The position numbers were made by a program, and so were the translations under genes. The notes beneath the pieces are model-generated. The model made no database searches. It was not told where the DNA came from and worked only from the letters and a program-made list of their open reading frames with translations. Shown piece by piece: positions 62,418-64,000 of a stretch of 64,000 nucleotides of DNA; positions within the stretch are counted from its first letter, which is position 1; each line of letters starts with the position of its first letter. Origin of the DNA: Sphingopyxis panaciterrae (GTDB lineage Bacteria; Pseudomonadota; Alphaproteobacteria; Sphingomonadales; Sphingomonadaceae); contig NZ_JAASQN010000001.1 of NCBI RefSeq assembly GCF_011762125.1, positions 1,597,147 to 1,661,146 on the forward strand, read 5' to 3'.

Positions 62418-62693
62418 GTGATTAAACAAGTACTTTTGATCGGCGCGGCAGCAATCAGCTTCCCCGCATTGGCGCAGACGACCGAGCCCACGGACAGCGA
62501 TCCGGCGCCGACCACGCAGTCGGAACCCGCACCCACGGCAGAGCCGGCCCCTGCGCCTGCTCCGACCGACAGTACGGCCCCGACCGAGGATCCGGCCCCG
62601 TCCGATGCGGACAAGGAAAAGGCGGACCCGACCGACGGTACCCCGCCGGCTGACCCGGCTCCGGAGCCCGAATCGGCTCCCCCGCAGGAGTAA
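62418..62693 (+). CDS. Small secreted Pro/Thr/Asp-rich protein, tandem paralogue 1
   Basis: The 91-residue product starts at a GTG with CAGGAG eight bases upstream. It begins with a signal peptide (IKQVLLIGAAAISFPALAQ) nearly identical to that of the next gene. The mature chain is low-complexity, rich in Pro, Thr, Ala, Asp and Glu, with no folded domain. It appears to be a copy of the neighbour without the EF-hand region. The function is unknown; it is presumably periplasmic. Confidence 0.72.
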   Translation: MIKQVLLIGAAAISFPALAQTTEPTDSDPAPTTQSEPAPTAEPAPAPAPTDSTAPTEDPAPSDADKEKADPTDGTPPADPAPEPESAPPQE

Positions 62694-62697
62694 TCTC

Positions 62698-63159
62698 ATG
62701 CTGAAACAAATGCTTTTGATTGGCGCCGCAGCGGTGAGTTTCCCCGCTCTGGCCCAGAATACCCCTCCGGCAGCGGACCCGGCCGCACCGGCAACGTCGC
62801 AGCCGGCTCCGACCGACCCGACGGCGCCCGCACCGGCACCCGATGCATCAACGCCGCCTGCCGGTGATCCGGCCGCACAGCCGGCACCTTCGGGAACCGC
62901 CGCTTCGCCGACGCAGGTCGCGCAGATCGTGGATCAGGAATTTCCGACCTACGATGCCGACAAATCGGGCGAACTCAGCGACGCGGAATTCGCGTCGTGG
63001 ATGAAGAAGCTGCGGACCGCGACCGACCCCTCGGTCGATCCCGAATCGGCTGATGTGAAGACTTGGGTTGGCCAAGCCTTTACGGCCGCCGATGGCGACA
63101 AATCGGGTCAGGTCAGCAAGACCGAACTGACCGGTTTCCTGTCGCGCGGCGCTGGTTAA
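62698..63159 (+). CDS. Secreted EF-hand protein, tandem paralogue 2
   Basis: The 153-residue product has a signal peptide ending ALAQ (start MLKQMLLIGAAAVSFPAL), a Pro/Ala-rich linker, and two calcium-binding EF-hands. These are DADKSGELSDAEF and DGDKSGQVSKTEL, each with the Asp-x-Asp-x-Ser-Gly loop and a closing Glu. It is probably a periplasmic calcium-binding protein. It starts 4 bases after the upstream paralogue, and both likely share one transcript. Confidence 0.83.
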   Translation: MLKQMLLIGAAAVSFPALAQNTPPAADPAAPATSQPAPTDPTAPAPAPDASTPPAGDPAAQPAPSGTAASPTQVAQIVDQEFPTYDADKSGELSDAEFASWMKKLRTATDPSVDPESADVKTWVGQAFTAADGDKSGQVSKTELTGFLSRGAG

Positions 63160-63226
63160 ACAGCGTCCCTGACTGGGTGGTGAAGCCGTCGGAGCGATCC
63201 GGCGGCTTCGTCGCGTTTATGACAAG

Positions 63227-63655
63227 CTATTCCGCCAACGAGGCGGGCGCCGGTGACGGTTGGCGGACTGCGGTAATCGTCAGCCGGTGGTCGACACCGC
63301 TGCGATCAGGCCACGAGATCGACTGGCCCACCGAAAGACCGATCAGTCCTGCGCCGATCGGCGTCAGGATCGATATCCGGCCCGTCGATATGTCCGCATC
63401 GCCCGGATAAACGAGGTGGACCACCCGTTCGGATCCCGTCTTTTCATCCAAAAATGCGACTTCGGAACCCATTGTCACGACATCGGCCGGTATGTCAGCG
63501 CGGCTGCAGATGCCGGCACGGTCGATTTCGCCGAGCAACAATTCGTAAAGTCGCACATTATCGCGCTGTTTTTGAAGGGTGAGTTCGGTCAGGGCGTCCG
63601 CTTCGCTATCAATCATGCGGATCTTCGGCCTCGCGGCCGCTTTTCTTTGGGTCAT
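63227..63655 (-). CDS. GreA/Rnk-like transcription factor-type protein
   Basis: The 142-residue protein resembles Rnk (nucleoside diphosphate kinase regulator). A helical N-terminal segment (LTLQKQRDNVRLYELLLGEI) is followed by a GreA/GreB C-terminal FKBP-like domain: VVTMGSEVAFLDEKTG, VVHLVYPGDAD and ISILTPIGAGLIGLSVGQSI. Such proteins bind RNA polymerase and compete with GreA. It has a positively charged N-terminus (MTQRKAAARPKIRM), and an internal Met at residue 14 is an alternative start. Confidence 0.87.
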   Translation of the reverse strand: MTQRKAAARPKIRMIDSEADALTELTLQKQRDNVRLYELLLGEIDRAGICSRADIPADVVTMGSEVAFLDEKTGSERVVHLVYPGDADISTGRISILTPIGAGLIGLSVGQSISWPDRSGVDHRLTITAVRQPSPAPASLAE

Positions 63656-64000
63656 GGCACAGGCTTTCCAGCTGACGCGCGATTTTCGACCGCGCGAATC
63701 TCTATGGATGGAATTCGCCCCGGGTTCGGGGCGACGGCGCCGGGAACCCGGGGCTAGATGCCCGCGAGAAGCTGCCCCCCATGGAAGCGAAAAAGGCTGC
63801 GCTGAACCTGCATGAACTGATGATGTCGCGGGAGGGGAAGGAAGTCAAATGCAGCTGGGTCCTGAGCCTGGGTCGCGTGACAAATTCGCAACTTGTCGAA
63901 CGTCGGCTTTGGGGTGGATTTGAGACATTCCCCTCCCTTTTAGGGAGGGGTTAGGGGTGGGTCGCGAGCGCAGCGAGCAAGAGGAAGAGCGCCGCCTTCG
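63656..64000. other. Right-edge intergenic region with a repeat and no clear gene
   Basis: The first half is G/C-rich spacer. A 57-codon frame begins at the ATG at 63781 (EAKKAALNLHELMMSREG at its start), but its last part is formed by the repeat at 63930-63950 and it has no family. After that repeat the sequence GGGTCGCGAGCGCAGCGAGC forms a further short palindrome. No complete gene is supported before the window ends. Confidence 0.35.
63930..63966. repeat. Hairpin repeat with the same layout as the DUF559-element ends
   Basis: CCCCTCCC-TTTTA-GGGAGGGG is a perfect 8-bp hairpin followed by TTAGGGGTGGGT. The order, a GA/CT-rich hairpin then a TT-purine tail, matches the 38-bp repeats around the DUF559 gene, but the sequence differs. 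It could be an end of another such unit continuing past the window. Confidence 0.55.

Noticed and set aside
63781..63954. 57-codon frame near the right edge
   Set aside because: Its end is formed by the hairpin repeat and no family or good initiation signal supports it.

Overview
The window is high-GC, densely packed bacterial chromosome. The genes point to an alphaproteobacterium of the order Sphingomonadales, most like Sphingopyxis. The clues are a fused CysNC, a lapA-pyrF-trpF-trpB-trpA-accD-folC run, SapC, M13 and DUF885 lipoproteins, a short SDHAF4 homologue, and GC-rich palindromic repeats between genes. The genus is an inference from gene content; no rRNA is present to confirm it.

Layout. 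1-3612: purine and histidine metabolism (purF-SDR operon, hisI, a lipoprotein). 3643-8479: a MerR regulator with a palindromic operator, a 600-residue acyl-CoA dehydrogenase and a phospholipase D. 7628-17824: a leucine/isovalerate-type acyl-CoA block on the minus strand, made of isovaleryl-CoA dehydrogenase with three small genes and a biotin-dependent acyl-CoA carboxylase operon ending in GNAT, MaoC and CitE-like genes. An M13 peptidase on the plus strand interrupts this block. 17901-22599: a LysR regulator, whose start codon lies inside a perfect 15-bp inverted repeat, then sulfate activation genes cysD, cysNC and cysQ. 22675-30754: an MDR oxidoreductase, an RBBP9-type hydrolase-cysK-SleB operon, an MFS exporter, a 262-bp MITE-like element and a DUF885 lipoprotein. 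30914-33885: a two-gene TIR / TPR-cyclase module. 33877-41607: rsmB, an SDHAF4 homologue, cytochrome b561, SapC, an FAD-linked oxidase, a DEAD-box helicase and a CurA-like reductase. 41706-45022: tRNA-Ala(CGC) followed by a decayed, AT-richer island with integrase and IS5-family remnants, an orphan secreted protein and a methyltransferase. 45023-63655: a UvrD/PcrA helicase and housekeeping genes (rsmD, a pseudouridine synthase, ampG, the trp/pyrF/accD/folC operon, purB), two tandem secreted paralogues and a GreA/Rnk-like protein.

How the genes work together. CysD and CysNC activate sulfate to PAPS, CysQ removes PAP, and CysK (in another operon) makes cysteine. PyrF, TrpF, TrpB, TrpA, AccD and FolC form one tightly coupled anabolic operon. 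Isovaleryl-CoA dehydrogenase and the MCC-like carboxylase supply the first steps of leucine catabolism; the usual hydratase and HMG-CoA lyase are not in the window, and MaoC and CitE-like genes sit where they might be expected.

Two places deserve most attention. The first is the DUF559 nuclease gene between trpB and trpA. It is framed by perfect 38-bp inverted repeats that also supply the ribosome binding sites of DUF559 and trpA, and it looks like a REPtron-like element. The second is the TIR-TM-SH3-YARHG protein, whose gene overlaps by 4 bp a TPR / SLOG-like / class III cyclase gene. This is a plausible nucleotide-signalling or defence module.
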